A DNA stretch of 64,000 nt from Chondrosia reniformis (Eukaryota > Porifera > Demospongiae > Chondrillida > Chondrillidae), in contig OX359194.1 in assembly GCA_947172415.1 (NCBI GenBank), positions 3,100,001 through 3,164,000 on the forward strand. The letters are read 5' to 3'. Each line of letters begins with the position of its first letter. Positions within the stretch are counted from its first letter, which is position 1. Shown piece after piece: positions 1 to 14,300 of the stretch. The position numbers and the translations under genes were made by a program. Under the pieces are notes generated by a model that had not been told where the DNA came from, made no database searches, and was given only the letters and a program-made list of their open reading frames with translations.

Positions 1-198
1 TGCGCAAACCGTGGATTAACGCTTTGCGCAGGCCAATCCGTGGACTTTGCGCATGACATATATAACTGGTAGCTAGTTGCTATTACACAATTAGTTGTTT
101 AGAGGGTGATTGATGGGCCGACCTCCGAGAAGAGGACAACCTCTGAATAAAGGACAAGATGGTGGGTCCGAGCGTGTCCGTTATTCGGAGGTTTCACT
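1..198. mobile_element. Right part of a pogo/Tc1-like MITE
   Basis: Position 198 ends a terminal motif which, read on the minus strand, begins CAGTGAAACCTCCGAATAA, next to a TA. This resembles pogo/Tigger-type MITE ends. The A/B homology starts exactly after it, so either the element inserted into A at a TA or it marks the duplication edge. A small TGCGCAAA/TTTGCGCA hairpin lies at 1-30. The left end is outside the window. Confidence 0.5.
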
Positions 199-394
199 GT
201 ATATCTATTCAGTTTGAAATCTATTGTGAAGTTACAATATACGTACAATCATAATGAATAATTAATTTTGCAATTTTCCACAAAACCTATAGTATTATAG
301 CATATGAATCGCAAAGTTAAAGTAAACATTTATCTATATATATATGTTTAATTTCACACAACATATTGTAATTAAACAATCTTATCTGAAAGAG

Positions 395-2344
395 TTACAT
401 AGCCTTAAAATTAGCATAATTATCATAGGAATTGAGATAGGCTTGAAGCATTTCATAGCATAACTTGTACTGTTCCTACATAGAGATAGAGTGGTACTGG
501 AATTTAAGTGGAAGCTAAATAAAACATGATTTTGATCCCTGATTAATGTTTGATATATGATGGTCATAAATTGAATCAATTATTCCATGAGTATACTGTA
601 TATACTATGTATAGCTAGCTACTGATGTGGACATAAACTCACCACAGTGGAGACCATATTGGGTCTTTGTACTCTAATTGCTTTGACAGTCTGAAATATG
701 TCAACTTCCTTTTCACTTTTAACTCTCTCAATCTCAGACATGACAGTAATTAACACTCCAGTACGACCCATGCCATCACTGAAAAAAAAATGTTAAAGCT
801 GTTATATATCTTTTCTAAGTATATACATGTTTTTAGGAAGTAAATTACACAATGTTAAGTGCACGACTATACATTAATTTCCAATCAGCCATTTTGCCCA
901 TTTTCAGTGCTTTGGTTATTGAGGAGAACTCACTCGCACATGATGATGACAGGTTTATCAGATCCACTACGCTTCTTCTCTATATCTGCAATCATCCTCA
1001 TTAATGGAGATACCTGTACAGGACCATCAGTCCTCCAGTCACTTGAGTGAAACAAGGTCAACCCCAGAGAACTAGAGTCAGGCTTGAAAACAAGGAAATG
1101 AAAAGATTGCAATTAAAAAACAATTAGATAAAAATGAAGTGCATACAGTATGTATATGTATGTTATAAAACTATACCTTTCGCTTATCTGAAGCAATAAA
1201 ACTGTAAGTCGTGTACCCTTGATTATCATCAGCATGCATTAGATCTACTTTGACAAAGCTGAACTCAGCTGTTCTGACGTTTCCACTTGGCCAAAACTGT
1301 ACATTATGTTCCTCATGGGAAAAGAAAGAATACCTGAAATACACGTTTCATGCAGTTTTTGCCTCACTTTACGTAATTTGTCCAATCTACATATGTATAT
1401 ACACATGATAGGCATAATACCTGCTCCTTCTCATTAGAGTCACAGAGAAAGACAATCACAGAAGTCTGCAACTGCCAGACCACTTCCCAAAAGTCAGTTC
1501 TGGTATGCATCAGAGGGGACTGAGCAGCTATAAAGGCTCGAGTCCTGGAGTGGCTCTATGGTGTGGTGTATATACATAGAGTAGCCATGCTTCACTACAT
1601 TAATTTAATTATATATATAATTTTACAGGTGATTTATATTGTATCATATATATTGGATTGGGTATTGCCTATATATGTATGTATGTATATGTCAAATGAT
1701 ATAACATTTCATTATAATAAGAACAAATTATATACAGTACACACACCAATTACACTAATATATAGGTACGTATATATTACGTATTGCATACAAAACTATT
1801 TTAAAATGTGTATACAGTATATGCACTATATTCAATTAAACTTACATTGATAAAGGAGGCATTGAAATAATCGTGATCATTCTCAGAAGTCCTTCCAGAA
1901 ATATGAAGGTAGTTAAGATAATCTATGTACGTATGCAAGAATGTAGTAATACATATGTTTAATTTCAAATTTAAATGAAAATCATTCCCAGTGAGACTTT
2001 ACAGAGGTACATTATTGGCCATATATGTATATTGTCATCAGCAATGAATATACTGCACTGGATATATATAGTGTATATATATGATATATATAATGTGACA
2101 TTGCATACGTATATGCATGGCATACATTCTTAGCTACACCTATAAATTAAGGCATATTGCTTCGCTCATCCAGTTGTTTTAAATATCTGAACCTATGTAG
2201 GTCCAGTTGTATTTGAAAAGTCAATGTATATAGTTTCAACTCACAGGGAAACCTATCTTTGTACCTGTTCTTCCAAGCAACTTGATCTATCTGAGAATGT
2301 AGTAAATCATCATTGCAAACAGACTTTGATACACTGCTCAAAGT
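395..2344 (-). CDS. PTP domain D2 exons, degenerate and probably frameshifted (paralog A)
   Basis: Exons at about 2245-2344, 1846-1922, 1421-1555, 1177-1333, 934-1082, 643-778 and 395-475. Motifs: [53 protein letters not shown] (WPD replaced by WRT) and MCDDGMGRTG (Cys and Arg kept, His before Cys replaced by Met). This is a typical non-catalytic D2. The acceptor of the 1177-1333 exon reads CAGG where B has CAAG; using the first AG adds one base and brings a stop after about six codons. Confidence 0.78.
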
Positions 2345-5300
2345 CTGTAACAAAGCATAAATTATTCATATTGTAAGTGATATACGTATACGTATACACC
2401 CCCACACATATGACAACTATGATAGATACCAGTACTAGTGCTCACATCAAATTCAAACTGAAATCCAGTCACCTCCTGTCCTTGTAATGCTTCCAATTCT
2501 ATGATCCGTCTCCTTAGCTCATGGGCTGGTACAGCAGTCCCACCACAGATCAAATAGTCATTGAGAGTATTGTAGATAAACTCATACTGCTCCTATACAT
2601 TGTGATAAAAGTAGTTCATTACAAAGTAGCTCTGTATGTATATACGTATTTATACCCTGCATGTTGCCACTAATAAGAGCTGGTAACGGGGGACGTTATC
2701 TACCATATACAGCATAAATTACTTATTAATAGGATATGTTAATGGCATGAACAAGTTAATACAAGGCATAAAGTAAATCTATGTTCATTAAATTCTTGAA
2801 GTGTCTTTACTTCTCTCAAAGAAACTGTCATTCACTTTGATGCTACTATATACTTCAAGATGTACAGATAATGTGAAAAAGCTTATACAAATTAAACAGG
2901 AGAAACTCTCCAGCAGACCTTAATTTGAACTAATCCTAAGTTTAGGTACCTACTAAAATACTGCTGGGAAAATTTGGAACCTCATAAACCCAATCTAAAT
3001 GAACGTTCTAATGAGTATATATACGTATATATTCGGTAAGACTTAGTATTTATCAACAAATATGTATAATTACCTATGTACCAACTGAGTACACTTATAT
3101 ATATACCTGGCTTTGAACCATGTAGGTCCTCTTTGATCTCATTTCAGTAACAAAGTCATAAATGTTGAGATCATCTCTCTTCTTCAATCTCTGTAGCATT
3201 GCATCAATAGTGATATAAGTACCAGTACGACCTACTCCAGCACTGCACATTGAAGAAGTACAATATAAAGAGAAAGTGAAGACAAGACTGCATAACTTAC
3301 TATGATAGAGGAATTAGTGAGCTTTTCGTAGCAGGGTGAAACAATCAAGATGTTTTCAGGACGTCAATGTCCACAGACTTTCTTCAGCTGATAAAATACT
3401 AATAGGGTTTGAGGTGTAACCTATTATCCTCGCCCTGCTACGGAAAGCTCACTAATTCCTCTATCATAGTTACAACATAGCTATGAATCTCAATTCTATC
3501 TTAAACATACTCTCTCATATTGACCATTTTATCAAAGAAACGAATGGTAATTACACATTCAAAGAGAGATTGAGATCCTCAAAAATCTAGTCTAGTTATA
3601 ACATGCGCTATTCATGGAAGTGTTATATTTAACCCTTTATATATAAACAGATATACTCTCATACAAGTTGTAATTGCCTAATGTATTAGCTATATATACC
3701 TGACTAGATCATATACATTAGAATGTACATCGTACATGAATTAACCTGCAGTGTACAATCAGAGGTGATGAACTGTTGCGATATACTTTTCTAATTTTCT
3801 TAATAAACTGTATCAGGGATGAGGGATGTTGAGGTACTCCATGATCAGGCCATCCAGTGTACAGGAAATGACTCATAATAAAGGAGTTACTGTCTTCATC
3901 AGACATCTAAAATGCAGATAAATAAATAAATATAAATACGTATATCACTGCTTAGCACAACATATTTATACATTTACATTATCAATCAGTAATAACTTGT
4001 ATATAGAATGGCAAATAATTAAATTAAACTTACATTCTTAACCAACATTTCTCTAACTTCAAAATCAGCAAAGATGCGACAAGACATTACTTTTATACGG
4101 AATCCTCTGCCAGGTTCAAAGTTTTGTTCAATATCATTGTTCCAGTAGCAATCACACTTTTTCTGATAAAGAAATTATAATATAAGAAAATGCATGGATG
4201 TAAAATAATATAATCAGCAAGATACAGACATCCTTAGTAATACAGTGGAACCTGTATATAAGACCATCTGTGGGACCGAACTAAGTGGTCTTAATATACA
4301 GGTGATCTTAATGTACAGGTGGTCTTAATATACAGGTTGCATGTAAAAAGATCATGAAGTTATTATATGTACAATACCATATATTCGCTCGATCTATTCA
4401 GAGCGGCGATTAATCGAGAGGCATCTGATCGAGCGAATACGGTAGATTAATTTTCGAACGGTGATCGTTATAAAGAGTGTCAAAATCGTCTTTAGGACCT
4501 AGAAAAGTGGTCACATCAGCGACGTGGTCGATATACGAGTTCTATTCGTATTCTTTTACATAGCGAAATTTTGGGACCGATAAAAGTGGTCATAATAGAG
4601 CGGGTGGTCGTTATATAGAGGTGATCGTTAGCACAGGTTCCGCTGTATAACAAACCCCACTGTTATGGTGACTTACCCTTCCATTTTCTTTCAACTGTGT
4701 CAACATAACAAGTACGGGAGGTCTGTGATCCCAAATCATTTGCCAAAAATCCAATATTGTATTAGGTTTGGGACCTGGAATAAAGTAAGAAGAAAATTAT
4801 TTATATGTACCATGAAAATAGTTATGTAAAATATTGACTTTATCTATGTACCTTGTGATGCAATGTAAGCATTTCTTCTTTCAAAACCCTATAAAACATG
4901 TAGAAATGTGTCTACTATACTTATATACAATAATATTGTAGCCTACGCACATGGTTAGGATGCATATCAAAGAAACCAAGTGGGTGTATGTCCTGGGTGT
5001 TAGGAGTATATCCAGGTGTATATGTATATATATAGTTTAATTAAATAAAGTCTGACCTTCATATATGCACATTTATAGCTATTGAGTGGTTCCAAAATTT
5101 ACTCTTATTATAGGAACCAGGATCTGGCCTTGGCCATTTAAATAGATGATCTAGCCATAGACAACTGTTTCTTCATTATATTAGGAGACATCAGTATGAC
5201 ATTAGATATATTAAAGTCCCAAAAGTATAAAAGTAGGTAGGTACATAATTATATATTGTATCTATATACTGAACAGTGACACTGAGTATTACATCATACA

Positions 5301-8300
5301 ATTAAAGGTTACTTTCTTACATCAATGTAGGAAGCATTGATATAGTCACTTTCGTTCTCATCAGGTACAGACAGTACTACTCTGGAATGATCAACTGGAT
5401 GGGATGTACGTACATAAATGTTTCTAAAATAAATGTACTGTATATATATGTGTATGTGATCTATATATGATTGTAGGCACTGCATGCAGTACAATGTTTC
5501 TACCTAAATATAAAGATACATAAAAATACTGTACATAAAACTGGAAAATCCGAGCCCTTATATAATGCAAAGTAAGGTACAGTCCTTACATGTGTGAATG
5601 TTGACATATCTATTCTTCTTCTTGTGCTCTTTAGCAATAATATCTACTCCTTTGGGATCATTTTGAATTATCTGGAATGACAAAATATCAGTAACAGAAA
5701 TATGTACACAAACTCTATAGGGCAATGTGCGTGTTATATACATTGGTGTATATGTATACAGTAGTTACACACATAATGCAGTGAGATCATATATATATAT
5801 CCTATCAGTGCAGACCTCCACCAAAAGAAAAGAATTGTATGAGATACGTATGCTTAACTGTATGACTAAAGAACCTACTGGTTACAAATAAATGAAAAAA
5901 TTAGATTTGCTTGTTTTAATTCCTATATATATAAATTATTAAATATTGCATTATAAGATATATATAGCTACGCATATACTGGAGACTGTATATTAGTAGT
6001 ATATTATATATAGTAAAGTAGGGACATTACATTATATTCCTTCTTGAAACCTCCATTATTTTCCATTCTCATTTTTCTGACATAAGCTGCAAATTGGGAC
6101 CTTGGAATATGCTTGGAAATATCTTCATAAACTGCAAAAATGTATGAAAAAATAAATTGCATGACCTAGGTAACAGTAAGTTAAAATTTCTTTTATATAT
6201 TTTGTGTACATTTAAATAACACCTAAAACAAATAAACGTAAAAGTACATACATACATGGCTCATCCACAACATCATTTCTGCTGTCAAGTTTCATTGAAA
6301 TGTCCTCCATTTCTATACTCATCAAGTCTTCAGCCTCAGTCTGACTCTGTTCAGGAGTTGTTGGATGATTATCTGAAAAATGACTTATCTCAGAGGTAGC
6401 CATATCCTGTGTTTCAGAACGTCTGCGTTCCATGTGCTTTATGTGTTTCTTTTGCTGTTGCTTCCTAATGAGAAGTAAATTGAATATTTTATTAGCCACT
6501 TGCAGTTGATAAAGTTTAGTAATTAAAATTTTAAATAGAAGTGAAAGGTATATACACTGTTGCATGTAATAAAATCCAACATAATTAATACTGTTGTCCT
6601 ATATAGTGAGTTAAGATAACCCTCTCTACATTGCCTTACAATACATGCAATTTATTAAATTTTACAGAATGATAGGAAAACTTGAAAATATATAGTTGCC
6701 ATTTTAGATATAGTTGATTAATGATTAATTTCCACTGGCTTAAAATATTTTAGCATCGAAATTTCAAAACTCACTTAAGGACTACAATGCAAAGGACTAC
6801 AACTACAATGATCAGCACCAGAGGAACCGCTGCAATGCCAGCTATAATTGCAATGGTGATTGAGTTAGGTAGAGCTGTAGCTACTAATAAAAAGAAGCAA
6901 TTATAAAAATCTTTGTGTATAACACAATTAATATGTTTTATATGTGTACTAAAGATGAGTTTTAGTTTTGTCAGCAATATATATATATAACATTAGTTGT
7001 TTATGAATAACATGAAGTGTTGGTTGATTTGACATCACTTTTGGATACATTGATACTCCAATTACATTAGATGGTACTGATAGACATATTATGTAAATAG
7101 AATATATATACATAATTAGCTGAATGATTTCATTATGGATCTATTATTATACAACTGTAATGCTAATATGTGATTTTGAAACATATATATGTATGTACAT
7201 ACGTATATATACGTATAGTAAACAACTTAGGTACCTTTTCTTTTAGTATTATATATACGTATATATGTAATCATATTGTGTCAACTGTATGTTGATTTTG
7301 GATCAATTTATTACACTGGGTCAAAAGCTCACAACAATTATATTGTACATGTACATACTTAGAATTAGTATACATACAGCTCATTTTACATCTATGGCTT
7401 ACAGGAAACATACCATCAGAAGTTGTCTGATTAGCTGTATCACTCCATGTGCCATTCCCGACCTCAGAAACAGCTCTCACCCTCACTTGATAAGTGGTAC
7501 CCTTTTGAAGATCAGTCAATATTACTGAAGTAGATGTAGGATTTGGAATCCATATACTCCAACTACCAGAGTTACCCACTCTGTAGTCTACTTGATAATA
7601 TTGAATGAGACAATCACTTTTAGGAGCTGACCAATTGACGTGAAGTGATGGTTGATTTGACATCACCTTTGGGAACACTGATACTTTAGATGAAATTGAT
7701 GAAAAAGCTGAAAATGTGAAACAGTAAGTCGGCTTAGGTAGTTATACGTATATACATATATTATAAGTAATCTACTGCAACAACATATATACCTACATAT
7801 ATATGTCCACTAACAATGCTTTTAAGTTAGTAAGTTAACCTGACAATTATTTTATCATGGAAGGAGCAATGTATTTTCAAATAGGTGAAGACTTCAGGAA
7901 TCCATATCTTGAGAGGATACACTGGCCATACTAATTCAGTAAAAAATACAGTGCAAGCTGCTATGTTATTTCGAATCTCTAGGGACAACAGAAACAATCC
8001 AAATTATCCGGTAATTTGAATTATCAGAAATTTAATTTGAGCTTTTTTAAAAATAACAAATAGACTTGTTTATGATTATTAACGTTTAAGTTGTAAAATC
8101 TGTAATTGTAGTGCAATATGAAATGATACAAAACTGTATAGTTTGAAGCCTAAATTGAATACTCTGGATAAAAGTATTATGCACACTATATGTGTTAATT
8201 TGACAAGTGATTTACTAAACTGAGTCTTTTATATGTTCAAAAGTCAAATGATAATGCAACCAAGATAATTCGAGCTTATTACAATTTTACATTGAAAAGC

Positions 8301-11300
8301 TCTACATTCTACATGGTCTATTATATATCTGGTGTAAGCTGTTTACATAGTATCTCTGGTAAGAAGTAATGTATTGGCTGCATACAGGGAGAAAATGTTC
8401 AAATCAAGCGATTTCAAATTAAGTGGGCTGCATTTATGTATATAAAACTTAAGCTTGTAACTTCACCTCTGGCAACTTTCATACTGTAGGGTCCTTGAAC
8501 TCCAGCACCTAGGATTTCAGCTGCTACCCAAACATAGTAGGTGGTATTTGATAAAAGTTGAGTCAATGTAGTTGATGCATTTGTGATTCCTGATCTCTTC
8601 ATAGCATCAGATGGTGGATCTGTTTCATTGCTGCTGTCAGTTGAATACCTAACAACATATAATATCTTTTTTACTACATTATTATACTTTGGAACAGTTA
8701 AGGCAGTCCATGAAACATTCACAGATGTTCCACTTTTACATGTTTTGACACCTTGGACTTGAGGTGGTGGAGGTAATGTAGTTACTGCAGGCGGAGTTTC
8801 TGAAAGAAATTAAAATTCCTTAGATTATCATTCCCATGTAGCATGGACATGTATATAAATATATGGGTTTCAAATATAGCTTGAGAGTATATATATAATC
8901 TGCATTAGAATTATTTAAGAGTCTTTAATGTGAAGACTTTTAAATTATACTACTGGAAATATTGGTGGGAAGAATATTTGGCTTCTTTGGACTGATTTAA
9001 ATATTGGCGGGAAGAATATTTGACGTCTTTGGACTGATTTAAATATTGGCGCTTTTAATTTAGGTTTTCTTCTTTAAGTAACGATGGAGTGACATCAAGA
9101 TCCAATGGAGATTGCCGTCTTCCATTGAAAATTGAAGATATTCACTGTGTAACATGCTTTACGTCACAATGGAATATGTTACTATACAATATTGGTGGAT
9201 CAAAATTTTGGCAATTTTCACCCCAAGTCGCCAAAATAAATTCCCTGCCAATATTTCCAGCTATATATACCGTGTGTACATACATAATCACTGGAAGTAT
9301 TATGCCAAACCAAGTAGCCAAGTAACTGCAGTCTAATCTTGGCTGGGGGACCAAGTCCAATACATTAAATTGGCAACCAGTGATCGCCTCCCAGTCATCC
9401 ATATACGCATTATTGAAATATGGTTGACAATTAAACAGAGTACCAATAGGATGCATGTACTTCAATAATGATACGAAATCATAAACATTGTTTCATTGCT
9501 GATTTACAGGTGATAATTGGTTTTGCATTACTATAATACGGTATATATATATAATAGCCACTTACTTCTACCTATATATAGGGAGAAATAATGCACACTC
9601 AACTAATAGATATTCGTAGCACCAAATAGAAACTATATACAGACCCTCTGGTAAAACCCTTCATATATGCACACTAATATGATTACTGTTTCATTCACCT
9701 AATACTACAGGATAAGTATAAGATCCATTTACACTACATGTGTATCCTCTTGCATGAGTTGTATTGAATGAAGAAATAGATATTATTCCATTTGTAGCAT
9801 TTAGTTCTCCGGAAGTGGAAGTTACTGCAGTCCCATTAGTGTACCAGTTCTTAGGTGTACCAGTCCGGTTGCATACCAACTTTACAGGTTGACTGAGGGT
9901 AGGTGTTATAGTGATCGGAATAGTTGCATTATCAGTCTTTCCAACTGTTATTGTATTAATTGCTGATGGATTAACTGGATGATATAAACATACATTGACA
10001 GGATTACAGCATAAAAATTCAATATCAATTATACATACGTCTAGAAAATGACCTTTCCATATATAACAGTGTGATACAACAAATTATTTCAGGACATTGA
10101 GTCCATAGACCTACATATATACGTATACATGCATATACTATCAGTTTACATCAAGCCATAGGAGGGATAATCACAATGACTTACCAAGTACCACAGGAAA
10201 TGTTGTCTTTGTCTGAGTATCATTTTTAGAAGATGCTAAACAAGTGTATGTTCCAGCATAACTTGGAACAAATGAAGTAAAAGCCAGCTTCCTTGTAACA
10301 CCACTCAATGTACTTATCTCACATGAAGTGTTCATTACTTCACTTCCTGTAATGTACCATTGCTTAAACCTTGAACCATTATCACACTGCAGCTCTACTG
10401 ATTGACCAATACTAGGTGTTATAGTAATGGTAGTAAATTGATTACTAGAATTGCCAACTGTAATAGTAGTTGCTTGAGATGTATTTGTTTGCATTGAATG
10501 ACAAATGGTAAGTGTTGGAGTGATGGTAGAAATGTAATCTGTAAGATTCCCAACTGTAATAGTAGTTACTTTAGATGAAGTATCTTGTGCTGATTGACCA
10601 ATGGTAGGCGTTGGAGTGATGGTAGAAATGTGATCTGTAAGATTCCCAACTGTAATAGTAGTTACTTGAGATGAAGTATCTTGTGCTGATTGACCAATGG
10701 TAGGCATTGGAGTGATGGTAGAAATGTGATCTGTAAGATTCCCAACTGTCGCAGTAGTTGCTTGAGATGCTGTGTTTTGTACAGATTGACCAATGCTAGG
10801 TATTACAGTGATGTTAGCCATTTGATTAGTTACATTCCCAACTGTTGCAGTAGTTATTTGAGATGAAGTCTTTTGAATTGATTGACCAAAGGTAGCTGTT
10901 GGAGTGATTATATCCATTTGATTAGTTACATTCCCAAATGTCATAGTTGTTCCTTGAGATAAAGTTTTTTGCAACTGAGTATCATCATGGGAAGTGGCTT
11001 TAAGTGCATGTGGAGGGAGAGGGAAATTATATATATAAACACAGGAAACAAGTATATACACATGATCTTCATGTGTATATGTATGTATGCCTAAATGAGT
11101 CACATGTGTAAGTGAAACATGATACTGCAAGCTTTTGCCTCAGATATGACAGGAGTTGCCCCTATAGTTTGTGATGTATATATGTGATAATTAGAGAAGT
11201 TGACATTTTTGTATTGCTTTTTTGAAATTATATATTAATTTGCAAATTTTAATGTGAGAACTACGTATGTATATATACGTATATATTATAATAGATTGCA

Positions 11301-14300
11301 TTTTTGATTGCCTAGAAACCCATAAGTGCCAGCTGCATCTTATTGTTTATATAGTAACTCTATTTTTCCAACTTAACTGTAGCTCTTTTTGATTGACATT
11401 TATATTTAACTCTTTGCGGTTTGCGTTTTTCACTTTTGCTAGCCCCTTGCGGTTTTTAGGCCAAAAAAGTGGCTCAAACGTCAATATTAATTTCTTTTCC
11501 AACTTTGAAATATCCATTGATTTTCAACCCCTTTTTTCCAGGGGTATGGGGACTAAACTCTGACAATAACCAAACATTCTGACCCATTTAACTTGTACAT
11601 TTCAGATCCTTATATATAAAGCTGCATGGGAAACCACATAGGCTTCACGGCTTATATATCTCAAAGTAGTCCATTTGTATTAGAATTTTTGAAATTCACA
11701 TATTGAGAAGTTTATAAAAGAATATAAAATCTATGTTATAATTAGTTTAATTAGAGTTTAATATGATCCTCCGTAAACCATAGGAGTTACATTGCTATAC
11801 CATAGTGAATATATAAAATTATTTTTCAAATAACAAACATAACACTGTATCTAGTCTGATCGACACCATTACTCCACATGCTAGACCAATGACACTCCAG
11901 TCACATTAGGCAAGACTGGGTTAATAAAGGGGAGTGGTTGTAGAGTTGGGGTATTATCTACCATATATTACAAAAAAACTCGTATAAGATCTAGAGTTGC
12001 TAATTTTGAGTATACATATATACGTACAACTTGTATACTGTAAGTGAATCAGTCATTGACATTCATTTTCTTTGTTAAAGATAAGCAAATCTCACACTCG
12101 TCTTCTTGATATATTGATCCTGAGCTGCCCAAATGAATGGCAAAGGACTACGTATACGTATATTCTTATATCTAAAATAGTTAGCTAGGGATATGCGTAT
12201 TAGAAGAAAATTTCAAACAGGTTTGGAGGCTTAAATTTTATTATTAAAGTTATACGTATACTTATTATAAACATTGTATATGACATATCAATATATACAT
12301 TATAACTTTACCATTAACTCTCATACTGTAATTTCCTTGAACTCCAGCACCTAGGATTTCAGCTGCTACCCAAACATAGTAGGTGGTATTTGATAAAAAT
12401 TGAGTCAATGTTACAGTAGTTGATGTATTTGTGATTCCTGATCTCTTCATAGCATCAGATGGTGGATCTGTTTCATTACCGTGATTAATTGAATACCTCA
12501 TAACATATAATATCTTACATGTTATCTTATTATATTTTTGAGATTCCACTTTATCCCATGTAACAGTCAAGGATGTTTCATTTTTCCATGCTTTGACACC
12601 TTCGACTTGGGATGGTGGAGATATTACAGATATAGCAGGTGGTGTTTCTGCAAAGACATAAATTTAGATTATTCCAGGTAGCATGGACAATTCATCTAAT
12701 AAGATAATGCATACAGGGATATCATTATAATATAAGATGCTACGTTTTAGATGCACCACACAACCATTATTTAAAAGTCGCAGGAGCCCCAAGGAGTAAT
12801 AGCCTTTATATATAAGAGTAAAGATCTTAAGTGACACTAAAGTGGTACTAAATATACAGTGTGTTCCTTTCACTCTTCCTACACTTTTTACTTTAATTAT
12901 TCCAAAGGGAGTCTAATTTATGCATGGTTTCAGTGTATACATATAAAAAGATTTAACCACTTAATATTATACATACGTATGTATGTACATAGTTATACCA
13001 GTTTCATACATTATACATACGTACATAATACATTGTAAAGGTAAAATGAATCTTGTCCCAGCTAATATCATATTAACTTTAATAAGACTGGTCTTTTATG
13101 TATATATATGGCCTTGGCTCTATTTTTCTTATTTATTATAATTGAAAAGTTTGCTATATATATACGTATGCACGCCTTTGTATTACCAAAGAGGCCTAGA
13201 GTTTATAGATCCCTCTACCTATACACATTAGACTATATATATATGTTATTGCTTCACTCACCTAGTAATACAGGATAAGTATGAGGTGAACTGCCATTTA
13301 CACTACATGTGTATCCTCTAGCATGAGTTGTATTGAATAATGGAATAAATATTATTCCATTTGTAGCATTTAGTTCTCCGGAGGTGGGAGTTACTGAAGT
13401 CCCATTAGTGTACCAGTTCTCAGTTCTATTACATACCAACTTTACAGGTTGACTGAGGGTAGGTGTTATAGTGATTGGAGTAGTTGCATTATCAGCCCTT
13501 CCAACTGTTATTGTGTTAATTGCTGATGGGTTAACTACATAATACCAATAGTATCAAAACTATATATGTAAAGTAAATTTGACTACAACTAGAATAAATT
13601 CTCTAAAGTAATGATCCATAAGTAATGATTTAATACATGTAAATGCATGTGCTGTTATATAATATATTGACAACAATACGAATTAGCTGAATCTGATAAC
13701 AGCCAGGCTTAGATTATAACAACAAATAGGAATACAAATTATAAGAGCTATGTATATGTATTTAATTTTTGAGAATTATAATATCTCAATATAAATTATA
13801 CAGGAGCTCGAGCCTTTCAGCTAATGAGACCCTACCTTGTATCATGACTTAAAGCATCAAATTCACAGCTCAACTGTTTATTCAACTTAAACGAAATATA
13901 ATAGTAATTTATGCATAGTTCCAATTTTATTACTGTAAGGTTTTGCCATTTACGTACATGACAAACATGTACCATAATATATGTATACGATCTTGTACAT
14001 ATGCATCAAAGCAGAGTAAATATTTAAGGCTGTTGTCAAACTTTATTTTAGAAATATAGCTATAATACACATATGTAGGACCATAGTACACTAAACTAAA
14101 TAGTATTTGAACTGTACAAAAATTAGCCTGTTCAAATTATATTATAATTGTAAAACTTGAATATATCATTCTAATATTCAGATACACAAATAGATTCGGT
14201 AGTAGTGCAATCCAAACTGACACATCAAACCACACATACATATATAAGATAACTTACCAAGTACCACAGGGAAAGTTGTCTTTGTCTGAGTATCACCACG

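Noticed and set aside
9142..9465. Minus-strand 107-codon open frame in an intron
   Set aside because: Overlaps a dispersed repeat fragment (GGTCCCCCAGCCAAGATTAG also near 32590), is shortened in B (51314-51556), and shows no family motif.
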